Translations under genes and position numbers: made by a program | The notes under the pieces: model-generated | Database searches by the model: none | What the model saw: the letters and a program-made list of their open reading frames with translations, nothing else | Told to the model about the DNA's origin: nothing | Shown: positions 57,414 to 64,000 of the stretch, piece by piece | How the letters are laid out: the number at the start of each line of letters is the position of its first letter | How positions within the stretch are numbered: the first letter of the stretch is position 1 | From: Mycobacterium nebraskense | Lineage (GTDB): Bacteria > Actinomycetota > Actinomycetes > Mycobacteriales > Mycobacteriaceae | Assembly: GCF_002102255.1 (NCBI RefSeq) | Contig: NZ_LQPH01000081.1 | Location: 83,336 to 147,335 of the forward strand | Length of the DNA stretch: 64,000 nt | Reading direction: 5' to 3'

Positions 57414-59063
57414 TCAGATAGCCGGGCCCAGTAGGTCGTCCGCGTCGCGGATGATGTAGCCGTAGCCCTGCTCGGCGAGGAATCGCTGACGGTGCGCGGC
57501 ATATTCGGCGTCCAGGCTGTCGCGCGCCACGACGGAGTAGAAGATGGCGCCGCCACCGTCGGCCTTGGGCCGCAGCAACCGCCCCAGCCGCTGCGCCTCC
57601 TCCTGGCGTGACCCGAAGGTTCCGGAAACCTGCACGGCCACAGAGGCTTCCGGCAAGTCGATGGAGAAGTTGGCGACCTTGGACACCACCAATGTCGACA
57701 CTTCGCCGCGCCGGAAGGCGTCGAACAGTTCTTCGCGTTCGTTGGTCCGGGTCGACCCCTGGATCACCGGGGCGTTCAGCTCGGCGCCGAGCTCGTCGAG
57801 CTGGTCGAGGTAGGCGCCGATCACCAGCGTCTGTTCGCCGGGGTGCCGGCTCAACACCGACTTGACCACGGCGATCTTCGAATGCGCCGTCGAGCAAAGC
57901 TTATAGCGCTCTTCGGGTTCCGCGGTGGCGTATATCATTCGCTCGTTGTCGGTCATGGTGACCCGCACTTCGACACACTCCGCCGGCGCGATCCAGCCCT
58001 GGGCCTCGATGTCCTTCCACGGCGCGTCGTAGCGCTTCGGGCCGATGAGGGAGAACACGTCGCCCTCGCGGCCGTCTTCGCGGACCAACGTGGCGGTCAG
58101 GCCGAGGCGGCGCTTCGATTGCAGGTCGGCGGTCATGCGGAACACCGGCGCCGGCAGCAGGTGGACCTCGTCGTAGATGATCAGCCCCCAGTCGCGGCTG
58201 TCGAAGAGTTCCAGGTGCCGGTACTCGCCCTTGGTGCGGCGGGTGATCATCTGATACGTCGAGATGGTGACGGGCCGAATTTCCTTGCGTTCTCCTGAAT
58301 ATTCGCCGACCTCGTCCTCCGTCAGCGAGGTGCGGGCAACCAGTTCGCGTTTCCATTGCCGGGCCGCGACGATGTTGGTGACGAGGATCAGCGTCGTCGC
58401 GCTGGCCTTCGCCATCGCCGCCGCGCCCACCAGCGTCTTGCCGGCCCCGCACGGAAGCACCACCACCCCGGACCCGCCGGACCAGAACGAATCCGTGGCC
58501 ATCTGCTGGTAATCGCGCAGATGCCAGCCGTCCTGCGCCAGGCTTATCGGGTGTGCCTCGCCGTTGACGTAGCCCGCGAGATCCTCGGCGGGCCAACCGA
58601 TCTTGAGCAGCATCTGCTTGACGCGGCCGCGCTCGCTGGGGTGGACGACGACCGTGTCGTCGTCGATCCGGGCGCCGAGCATGGGTGCGATCTTCTTGTT
58701 GCGCAACACCTCCTCGAGCACCGCGCGGTCCAGGCTCACCAGCGTCAGGCCCTGCGCCGGGTGTTTGACCAGCTGCAGGCGGCCGTAGCGCGCCATGGTG
58801 TCGACGATGTCGACCAGCAGCGGCTGGGGCACCGCGTAACGCGAGAAGCTGACCAGCGCGTCGACGACCTGTTCGGCGTCATGGCCGGCGGCGCGGGCGT
58901 TCCACAACGCCAACGGTGTGATGCGGTAGGTGTGCACGTGCTCGGGCGCGCGCTCGAGCTCGGCGAACGGCGCGATGGCGGCACGCGCCGCACCGGCCTG
59001 CTCGTGGTCAACTTCGAGCAACACAGTCTTGTCGGACTGCACAATCAACGGGCCGTCAGTCAA
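57414..59063 (-). CDS. ercc3: XPB/Ssl2-like DNA helicase (ERCC3, Rv0861c)
   Basis: A 549-residue superfamily 2 helicase related to eukaryotic XPB. Walker A is PCGAGKTL (204-211), the DEVH box is 298-301, and the RED motif (328-330) with the thumb-like segment is the XPB hallmark. Motif VI is QEEAQRLGRLLRPK. The N-terminal damage-recognition-like domain is residues 1-170. Mycobacterial XPB is a 3'-5' ATP-dependent helicase thought to act in DNA repair. It is 48 bp downstream of the Rv0862c homologue, its likely functional partner. Confidence 0.95.
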   Translation of the reverse strand: MTDGPLIVQSDKTVLLEVDHEQAGAARAAIAPFAELERAPEHVHTYRITPLALWNARAAGHDAEQVVDALVSFSRYAVPQPLLVDIVDTMARYGRLQLVKHPAQGLTLVSLDRAVLEEVLRNKKIAPMLGARIDDDTVVVHPSERGRVKQMLLKIGWPAEDLAGYVNGEAHPISLAQDGWHLRDYQQMATDSFWSGGSGVVVLPCGAGKTLVGAAAMAKASATTLILVTNIVAARQWKRELVARTSLTEDEVGEYSGERKEIRPVTISTYQMITRRTKGEYRHLELFDSRDWGLIIYDEVHLLPAPVFRMTADLQSKRRLGLTATLVREDGREGDVFSLIGPKRYDAPWKDIEAQGWIAPAECVEVRVTMTDNERMIYATAEPEERYKLCSTAHSKIAVVKSVLSRHPGEQTLVIGAYLDQLDELGAELNAPVIQGSTRTNEREELFDAFRRGEVSTLVVSKVANFSIDLPEASVAVQVSGTFGSRQEEAQRLGRLLRPKADGGGAIFYSVVARDSLDAEYAAHRQRFLAEQGYGYIIRDADDLLGPAI

Positions 59064-59111
59064 TGGCGCCGCTCCTATTCATTCTCTCGCCGACGCGACT
59101 CATGCCATCCA

Positions 59112-61370
59112 TTATCGGCCGTTGGCCGACACTACCGACGTGATGCGGTGGATGGCGAAGTCGCGCAGTCGCCCCGACGCCGAGTCGAAGGCCGTCAGCT
59201 GGCCGCCCCGAACAGTGATGGGCGACACAACCCGCTGGGTGGCGACACCGGCGGCATCCAAATAACCGATCACCAGCGTGTCTTGTTCCCTGGCCGCGCG
59301 CTGCAACAACGACATGGTGACCGTCGGATCGACGCGAATACTGCCGAACGGAGCGGCGGTCACCTTTCGCAGCACCGCCACCACCGCGTTCAAGCTCTCA
59401 CTGTTGGGACGCGGCATCGCGCGGTAGGGCCGCCGCTGCTGCGGCGTGGGCACCCGGGCGCCCCGGGGACGGACGTCGACGATGGCGCCGGTGGAGTCCT
59501 CGGCCGCCGGGGCGAAGCCCGCCGCCCGCAACGCGACCAGCACCTCGCCGATCGGCGCCGGAGACACCGCGACCGTCGGGGCCAGGGCGCGCAGTTGCAC
59601 CCGTTCGGTCGCGGGTGCGGCCACGGCCTGGGCCAGCAGCGCCGGGTCCTCGCACCGCACGAACGAAGCCGCCATACCGATCCTCAGCTGGCCGTGCCGG
59701 CGTGCGACGTCGTCGATCAGGTAAGTAAGGCCCTGTGGGACAGGCGTTTTGGAGTGTTTGGCAAACAGGGCATGCATCCAGTCGCGCGTCTTCCCGACGT
59801 CAAGCGCGTGCCGGATCGTCTGCTCGCTGATGCGGTACACCATTGCTGTGCCGGCCGATTCGACGGTCGCCACCGCGGCCAGCTGCTCGGCGAGATCGCG
59901 CTGCAGTGGGCCCGGTACGACCACGGTCAGATCGGCCTGGACCAGGAAGTAATCGATCGGTTTGGGTAGGGCCCGCGCCATGGCGTGGATCGCGGCCTGG
60001 GCGTCGGCGCCTTCGTCCAGCAGGACACGGCCCGGGGTGCTGAGCGCCCCGCGCCCGACCAGGCCCAGCGCGTGGCTCTCGGTCAGCAGATCACCCACGG
60101 GTCCGGGCTGTAGCCGCTTGGCCCAGCGCGGCCGCCGCCAGATGAGTGCCGCCGACGCTTCGACCGCGTTGACGCCGGCACCCGGCGGCAATTGCGCCAG
60201 CGTGCCCAGCAGCAGCCGGCGATCCAGCGGGGCGGCCGTTGAGTACAACCCATCCGTAAGCGCGCCAAAGGGTTTGGCGTCGGGGCCGCGGGTTCCGATC
60301 AAGGCCGGCCGGCTCGGCAGGTCAAGCCAGCTACTGGCCAGCAGGTGCCAGCGCTCGGCGGAGGGCAGCGCCGTGAACCGGTCGGTCGCCACCGTCGGCG
60401 CCCAGTACGGTCCTTCCCCGGTGGCCGGTTCGGGATCGGGCATCCCGCTGGCGATCAAGCCGGCCGCGGCCGCCACTTCGAGAATCAGACCCAGCCGCGA
60501 CTCGTCGATGCCCGTCGTTTTGCTGAGCCGCTTGACGTCACGAATTCCCAGTCCGCCGCTGCGCAGCTCGGAAACCGGTGCGGCGGCAAGCGTTTCGATC
60601 AGGACGTCGAGTTCTCGCAGCAGGTCGATGGTGGCCCCGGCCGCCGACGCGTCGACGTCGTCGGTGGTGGTGGTCGACACGACCGGATCGGGCGCCGTCA
60701 GCTGCCTGGGACCGGGCTGTTCGCCGCGCAGCACCTGCCCGACGTGGCGGGGCAGGATCACCGTCTCGGCGTCGATGCGTCGCAGCAGGCCCATCGCCAG
60801 CAGCTGGGGCACCGGCCGGTCCGTGGGGGCGCCGGGCGCGGCGTCACGGGTGCGGCCCATCGGAGAACCCTCGAGAAGCTTCTTCAGCACGTCGAGCTGG
60901 GCCTGGTTCAGGTCGTCGATGAGTCCGGCGATCTCTTCGCCACCGCGGGAGGCGTCCTCGAGGGTGACCTGGCCCGGGTGCCACGGCAGTGCCGTGGCGG
61001 CGTCGGGTGCGACGCGGAGTGCGGCATCGCCCCAGACCAGGGCGCGCTCCCGGAGATCGTCCAACGCGCCCACCACGTCGGCCTCGGGGGCGCGCTCACC
61101 GATCAGGGCCAGCAGTTTCGCCGTCGGCACCGGGGTGGCATCGGCCTGCAGCACCAGGAGCGCATCGAGCACCGCCAGCCGCAGGAAGTCGAGGTCGTCG
61201 GTGGCGGCCTTGACCGACTGGCGGGCCTGAGTCCGCGCGGCCAGCGCGGCGATGCTGCCGGGCGGCGGCTGGGCGAGGTCCGGCCGCAGCTCTAGCAGTC
61301 GGATCAGCCGCTCATCGGGCAAGTCGGCCAGCCACGACCCCAGCGGGATATCCGGGGTGTTGTCGGTCAT
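59112..61370 (-). CDS. Helicase-associated domain protein (Rv0862c homologue)
   Basis: A 752-residue protein close in length to Rv0862c of M. tuberculosis. The N-terminal half is helical and Ala/Leu-rich (LGSWLADLPDERLIRLLELRPDLAQPP, LDVLKKLLEGSPMGRT), with winged-helix-like repeats. The C-terminal region matches the helicase C-terminal-3 type (FVRCEDPALLAQAVAAPATERVQLRALAP). There is no Walker motif. It is encoded just upstream of the XPB helicase and probably modulates it or binds DNA with it. The start is ATG 61368-61370; a longer in-frame extension is rejected. Confidence 0.86.
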   Translation of the reverse strand: MTDNTPDIPLGSWLADLPDERLIRLLELRPDLAQPPPGSIAALAARTQARQSVKAATDDLDFLRLAVLDALLVLQADATPVPTAKLLALIGERAPEADVVGALDDLRERALVWGDAALRVAPDAATALPWHPGQVTLEDASRGGEEIAGLIDDLNQAQLDVLKKLLEGSPMGRTRDAAPGAPTDRPVPQLLAMGLLRRIDAETVILPRHVGQVLRGEQPGPRQLTAPDPVVSTTTTDDVDASAAGATIDLLRELDVLIETLAAAPVSELRSGGLGIRDVKRLSKTTGIDESRLGLILEVAAAAGLIASGMPDPEPATGEGPYWAPTVATDRFTALPSAERWHLLASSWLDLPSRPALIGTRGPDAKPFGALTDGLYSTAAPLDRRLLLGTLAQLPPGAGVNAVEASAALIWRRPRWAKRLQPGPVGDLLTESHALGLVGRGALSTPGRVLLDEGADAQAAIHAMARALPKPIDYFLVQADLTVVVPGPLQRDLAEQLAAVATVESAGTAMVYRISEQTIRHALDVGKTRDWMHALFAKHSKTPVPQGLTYLIDDVARRHGQLRIGMAASFVRCEDPALLAQAVAAPATERVQLRALAPTVAVSPAPIGEVLVALRAAGFAPAAEDSTGAIVDVRPRGARVPTPQQRRPYRAMPRPNSESLNAVVAVLRKVTAAPFGSIRVDPTVTMSLLQRAAREQDTLVIGYLDAAGVATQRVVSPITVRGGQLTAFDSASGRLRDFAIHRITSVVSANGR

Positions 61371-61488
61371 TACTGACCAGCGTAAAACAGTCGGAGCATC
61401 CCACGTAGGTGACGAATGTCGGCAGCTCGTCCGTCGAACCGGCGGTCTTGCACCACGCGCGCAAGAGTGACCTGTCAGAATGGACGGC

Positions 61489-61689
61489 GTGGCTGACACT
61501 ACTGAGGGCAAAGCACGCAAAACCAGATATGTCGACAACGGGTGGCCGACGACGGACCACGACGACCACGCGGTAAGCGAACTCGCGACCGACCGCACGG
61601 GTGCGTTGTCGCCCTTCGGCGAGCTGGTGTTCCCGCTGCCCTCCACTGACCTGCCCTACCTGCACCCGGTCACCGTCGTTAACCGGTAG
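61489..61689 (+). CDS. Conserved small protein, Rv0863 homologue
   Basis: A 66-residue soluble protein with no recognised domain. It has [19 protein letters not shown] and ends in [18 protein letters not shown] take GTG 61489 rather than ATG 61480 because CAGAAT (61476-61481), a plausible -10 element, ends seven bases before this GTG, fitting a leaderless mRNA. It lies 10 bp upstream of moaC and keeps the M. tuberculosis order. Function unknown. Confidence 0.72.
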   Translation: MADTTEGKARKTRYVDNGWPTTDHDDHAVSELATDRTGALSPFGELVFPLPSTDLPYLHPVTVVNR

Positions 61690-61699
61690 GGGCGCCAGG

Positions 61700-62227
61700 A
61701 TGGCTAGGGCCTCTGAGGCCGGAAAGCCGCCGGCAACCTGGGCGTCGGGAGAACCCCCCTCGGGCGCACTGTCACATCTGGACGACCGTGGCGCGGCGCA
61801 CATGGTCGATGTCAGCGCCAAAGGAGCCACCAAACGAACCGCCGTAGCCGCGGGTGCCTTGCATACTTCGCCGCACGTGGTGGAGCTGATCTCGGCCGGG
61901 GGCCTGCCCAAGGGCGACGCGTTGGCTACCGCACGGGTCGCGGGCATTCTGGCGGCGAAGCGCACCAGTGACCTGATACCGCTCTGCCACCAGTTGGCGC
62001 TTACCGGGGTCGACGTGGATTTCACCGTGGGGGAGGCCGACATCGAGATCACTGCGACGGTGCGCAGCACCGACCGCACCGGTGTGGAGATGGAGGCGCT
62101 GACCGCCGTCAGTGTTGCCGGTCTGACGCTCTACGACATGATCAAAGCGGTTGACCCCGCCGCGCGCATCGATGACATTCGGGTGCTGCGCAAGGAAGGC
62201 GGCAAGACCGGAACGTGGGTGCGGTGA
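61700..62227 (+). CDS. moaC2: Cyclic pyranopterin monophosphate synthase (MoaC2, Rv0864)
   Basis: A 175-residue MoaC protein. With MoaA it forms cyclic pyranopterin monophosphate in molybdenum-cofactor synthesis. [17 protein letters not shown] opens the family domain near residue 34; [15 protein letters not shown] and [20 protein letters not shown] carry active-site residues, and the lysine is in [10 protein letters not shown]. The first 33 residues are an extra Ser/Pro-rich leader. The gene overlaps mog as TGATG. Confidence 0.95.
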   Translation: MARASEAGKPPATWASGEPPSGALSHLDDRGAAHMVDVSAKGATKRTAVAAGALHTSPHVVELISAGGLPKGDALATARVAGILAAKRTSDLIPLCHQLALTGVDVDFTVGEADIEITATVRSTDRTGVEMEALTAVSVAGLTLYDMIKAVDPAARIDDIRVLRKEGGKTGTWVR

Positions 62228-62709
62228 TGAGCGCCCGATCCGCCCGCGTCATCATCGCCTCCACCCGCGCGTCGGCCGGAGTGTACGACGACCGGTGCGG
62301 GCCGATCATCGCCGAATGGCTTGGGCAGCGCGGATTTTCGTTCGGCGAGCCCGAGGTGGTTGCCGACGGCGAGCCGGTCGGCGAGGCCCTGCGCAAGGCG
62401 GTCGACGACGGTGTCGACGTCATCATCACTTCGGGGGGCACCGGCATCTCGCCCAGCGACAGCACGCCCGACCAGACGGTGGCCGTGCTGGACTACCTGA
62501 TCCCGGGGCTGGCCGATGCCATCCGCCGGTCGGGCCTGCCGAAGGTGCCGACGTCGGTGTTGTCACGCGGCGTCTGCGGCGTGGCGGGACGCACCCTGAT
62601 CGTCAACCTGCCGGGTTCGCCCGGTGGGGTGCGCGATGGCTTGGGCGTGCTCGCCGATGTGCTCGATCACGCGCTCGATCAGCTCGCCGGTGGAGATCAC
62701 CAGCGATGA
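62227..62709 (+). CDS. mog: Molybdopterin adenylyltransferase-type protein (Mog, Rv0865)
   Basis: A 160-residue MogA/MoaB-fold protein, a length matching M. tuberculosis Mog. [17 protein letters not shown] (about 72-88) is the molybdopterin-binding signature, and [13 protein letters not shown] is the C-terminal motif. It adenylates molybdopterin before metal insertion. The start is ATG 62227 overlapping the moaC stop; a GTG one codon upstream is possible. Its TGA overlaps the moaE ATG. Confidence 0.93.
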   Translation: MSARSARVIIASTRASAGVYDDRCGPIIAEWLGQRGFSFGEPEVVADGEPVGEALRKAVDDGVDVIITSGGTGISPSDSTPDQTVAVLDYLIPGLADAIRRSGLPKVPTSVLSRGVCGVAGRTLIVNLPGSPGGVRDGLGVLADVLDHALDQLAGGDHQR

Positions 62710-63131
62710 CGCTCGTCGTCCGCGCGGCCATGACCGATCACCCGATCTTGCTGGCCGAGCACGAGGAACTCGTGGGCCATCAGTCGGCCGGCGCCATCGT
62801 CGGCTTTGTCGGCATGATTCGCGACCACGACGGCGGCCGGCGGGTGGTCCGGCTGGAGTACTCCGCGCATCCGTCGGCTGAACAGGTCTTGGCGGAGGTG
62901 GTGGCCGATGTCGCGGAACAGTCGAGCGGGGTGCGCGCCGTCGCGGCGAGCCACCGGACCGGGGTACTGCACATCGGGGACGCCGCGCTGGTGGCGGCGG
63001 TCGCTGCCGACCATCGTCAGGCGGCGTTCACCACCTGTGCGCTTCTGGTCGACACCATCAAGGCGCGGCTACCGGTCTGGAAGCACCAGTTCTTCGACGA
63101 CGGAACCGACGAATGGGTGGGCTCGGCCTAA
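62706..63131 (+). CDS. moaE2: Molybdopterin synthase catalytic subunit (MoaE2, Rv0866)
   Basis: A 141-residue MoaE, equal in length to M. tuberculosis MoaE2. [32 protein letters not shown] is the core, and [28 protein letters not shown] and [16 protein letters not shown] complete the active site, including the lysine in WKHQ. It transfers sulfur to precursor Z with the small subunit MoaD, which is not in the window. Last gene before mobile DNA. In M. tuberculosis the next gene is rpfA, here displaced or further right. Confidence 0.95.
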   Translation: MTLVVRAAMTDHPILLAEHEELVGHQSAGAIVGFVGMIRDHDGGRRVVRLEYSAHPSAEQVLAEVVADVAEQSSGVRAVAASHRTGVLHIGDAALVAAVAADHRQAAFTTCALLVDTIKARLPVWKHQFFDDGTDEWVGSA

Positions 63132-63146
63132 CGCCGTAGCGATTGG

Positions 63147-63192
63147 TGTCCGTTCTCACTGATGTTGGGGCATTCTCATTGAATCTGAGGCA
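63147..63192. repeat. Tandem 20-bp repeats at a probable transposon end
   Basis: TTCTCACTGATGTTGGGGCA (63153-63172) is followed at once by TTCTCATTGAATCTGAGGCA (63173-63192); 15 of 20 positions match. They stand 60-80 bp before a tnsA-like gene, like the transposase-binding repeats at Tn7-type ends. A plausible outermost end is TGTCCG at 63147, 16 bp after the moaE2 stop. Confidence 0.55.
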
Positions 63193-63255
63193 CGAGGTTT
63201 AGCGTTTAAATGTGCTGACATCGGCGGTGTCGGCTGGACGGTTGTAGCGAGTGCC

Positions 63256-63870
63256 GTGGACTTGGAGTTCCACACCCGCGAGGGCTGCTTGCGTCAACAA
63301 ATTGACCGATGTGCTGGCAAGCGGTTTGAGCTGGATTGCGCACCGGTGCGAAATTTCCCGTCATTTCGTGGCCAACGGAACTTTCCCGGGCTGTGGTGGT
63401 TTGCCACCACGGGTGCGCGCGTTGGTCACGAGTCCTGGGTTGAGCGTGATCAGTTGATGGCATTGGATGACGATCCAGATGTGGTTGATGTTCTGTCGCA
63501 ACCCTTTTGGTTCCGCTGGCCTGATGGTACGGCATGCACCTGATTAATTTGTGCGCCGCCGCGATGGATCTGTTGTGGTGGTCGATGTTCGTGAGGACGA
63601 TCGGATCTACGACGCCGATCAGAAAGTATTCGATCGATCTGCGGTGACGTGCGCGGCGGTAGGTTGGGATTATCGCCGTGTCGGTGGTCTTGATCCGGTG
63701 CTAAGGGTGAACCTGCGGTGGTTGTCGGGTTATCGGCATCCGCGGGTGCTACGGACCAGCTTGGCTGGCCAACTCGCTGAGGTGGTCGCTCGGGTCCGTC
63801 CGTTGTGGCTGGTGTGCTGGCGGTGGGGACTCCCCTTGTGGTGTTGCCGGTGGGTCGTGTCCCTGCCGCG
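63256..63870 (+). pseudogene. TnsA-like transposon endonuclease, frameshifted remnant
   Basis: From GTG 63256 the frame reads VDLEFHTREGCLRQQI, then PSFRGQRNFPGLWWF, VGHESWVERDQLMALDDDPDVV and SQPFWFRWPDG, a clear likeness to TnsA-like endonuclease subunits of heteromeric transposases in actinobacteria. It stops at 63541-63543. The homology resumes at HAPD in the next frame (63533), hits TAA at 63545-63547, and continues as FVRRRDGSVVVVDVR and GWDYRRVGGLDPV up to about 63804. It then shifts frame again (AGVLAVGTPLVVLPV) until TAA 63874, where the IS begins. Two frameshifts plus a nonsense codon make it a pseudogene. Confidence 0.8.
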
Positions 63871-64000
63871 GTGTAAAAGAATCCGGACGTAGGTTCCCTC
63901 GAAGACCGGCAAGTCTGATGGAAGGAGCACTACGTCCGTGTCGAAGAGGGTATCGCCTGTGCAGCGGTTGCAGGCAGAAATTGATGGTGTGTTCGCCGGC
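63871..64000 (+). mobile_element. IS256-family insertion sequence, left end (runs off window)
   Basis: Starting near 63871 (GTGTAAAAGAATCCGGACG) there is a non-coding leader of about 65 bp and then the start of a transposase. The left boundary is a guess from the end of tnsA homology; the terminal repeat and target duplication cannot be tested because the right end is outside the window. Confidence 0.55.
63938..64000 (+). CDS. IS256-family transposase, N-terminal fragment (partial)
   Basis: The GTG at 63938 has GGAAGGAG upstream and opens a frame reading SKRVSPVQRLQAEIDGVFAG until the window ends, 21 codons in. The opening resembles that of actinobacterial IS256-family (mutator-type) transposases as I remember them. 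No catalytic DDE residues are visible in this fragment, so the family call rests on the N-terminus alone. Confidence 0.6.
   Translation, partial: MSKRVSPVQRLQAEIDGVFAG

Noticed and set aside
1..64000. tRNA, rRNA or CRISPR loci
   Set aside because: No cloverleaf-like or CCA-ended segment, no rRNA-like stretch and no regularly spaced direct repeats were seen by eye.

Overview
The window comes from a slow-growing Mycobacterium (GC-rich, mce genes, mycofactocin-type SDR, F420 enzymes, LpqH-type lipoprotein). From about 42.2 kb to 63.1 kb the order matches, from memory, the M. tuberculosis block Rv0853c-Rv0866: kdc, three SRPBCC genes, far, dapC, fadA, fadB, ercc3, the Rv0862c and Rv0863 homologues, moaC2, mog, moaE2. 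It differs from that block in two places: a 6-kb insertion between fadB and ercc3, and mobile DNA directly after moaE2. No rRNA, tRNA or CRISPR was seen.

Layout. 1-7.5 kb: the end of an F420 oxidoreductase, a NuoF-like flavoprotein with a ferredoxin, a small unknown protein, an alpha/beta hydrolase-Rieske-two amidohydrolase operon, a hydroxyisobutyrate-dehydrogenase-like enzyme and a carboxymuconolactone-decarboxylase-like protein. 7.7-10.6 kb: nitroreductase and two overlapping acyl-CoA dehydrogenases. 10.7-16 kb, minus strand: two SDRs (one mycofactocin type), ferredoxin, P450, a secreted protein and two Mce-associated proteins. 16.3-28.9 kb, plus strand: aldehyde dehydrogenase, CoA transferase, two possible small ORFs, then a complete yrbEA-yrbEB-mceA-F operon. 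29-31.6 kb: a second set of secreted and Mce-associated proteins. 31.6-34.8 kb: a TetR gene divergent from a four-gene membrane operon containing cytochrome-oxidase-like subunits III and IV but no catalytic subunit. 34.8-42.2 kb: P450, TetR, MmpS-like secreted protein, enoyl-CoA hydratase, LpqH-like lipoprotein, amidohydrolase, acyl-CoA ligase, a duplicated-domain protein and a Bfd-like ferredoxin.

Working model (inference). The first 42 kb looks like an accessory uptake-and-catabolism island. The Mce complex imports a lipid-like molecule; P450s with 3Fe-4S ferredoxins oxidise it; SDRs and aldehyde dehydrogenase carry alcohol to acid; ligase and CoA transferase activate it; acyl-CoA dehydrogenases and hydratase shorten it. 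The substrate is unknown. A shared inverted repeat, GAGAAT-N3-ATTCTC, precedes the dehydrogenase pair and the amidohydrolase-ligase operon, with weaker versions before the aldehyde dehydrogenase and the hydratase. This suggests one regulator encoded outside the window. The two TetR genes inside the window have different palindromes of their own.

The right edge holds a decayed Tn7-like tnsA with tandem 20-bp repeats at its likely transposon end. It is cut by an IS256-family element whose transposase runs off the window.
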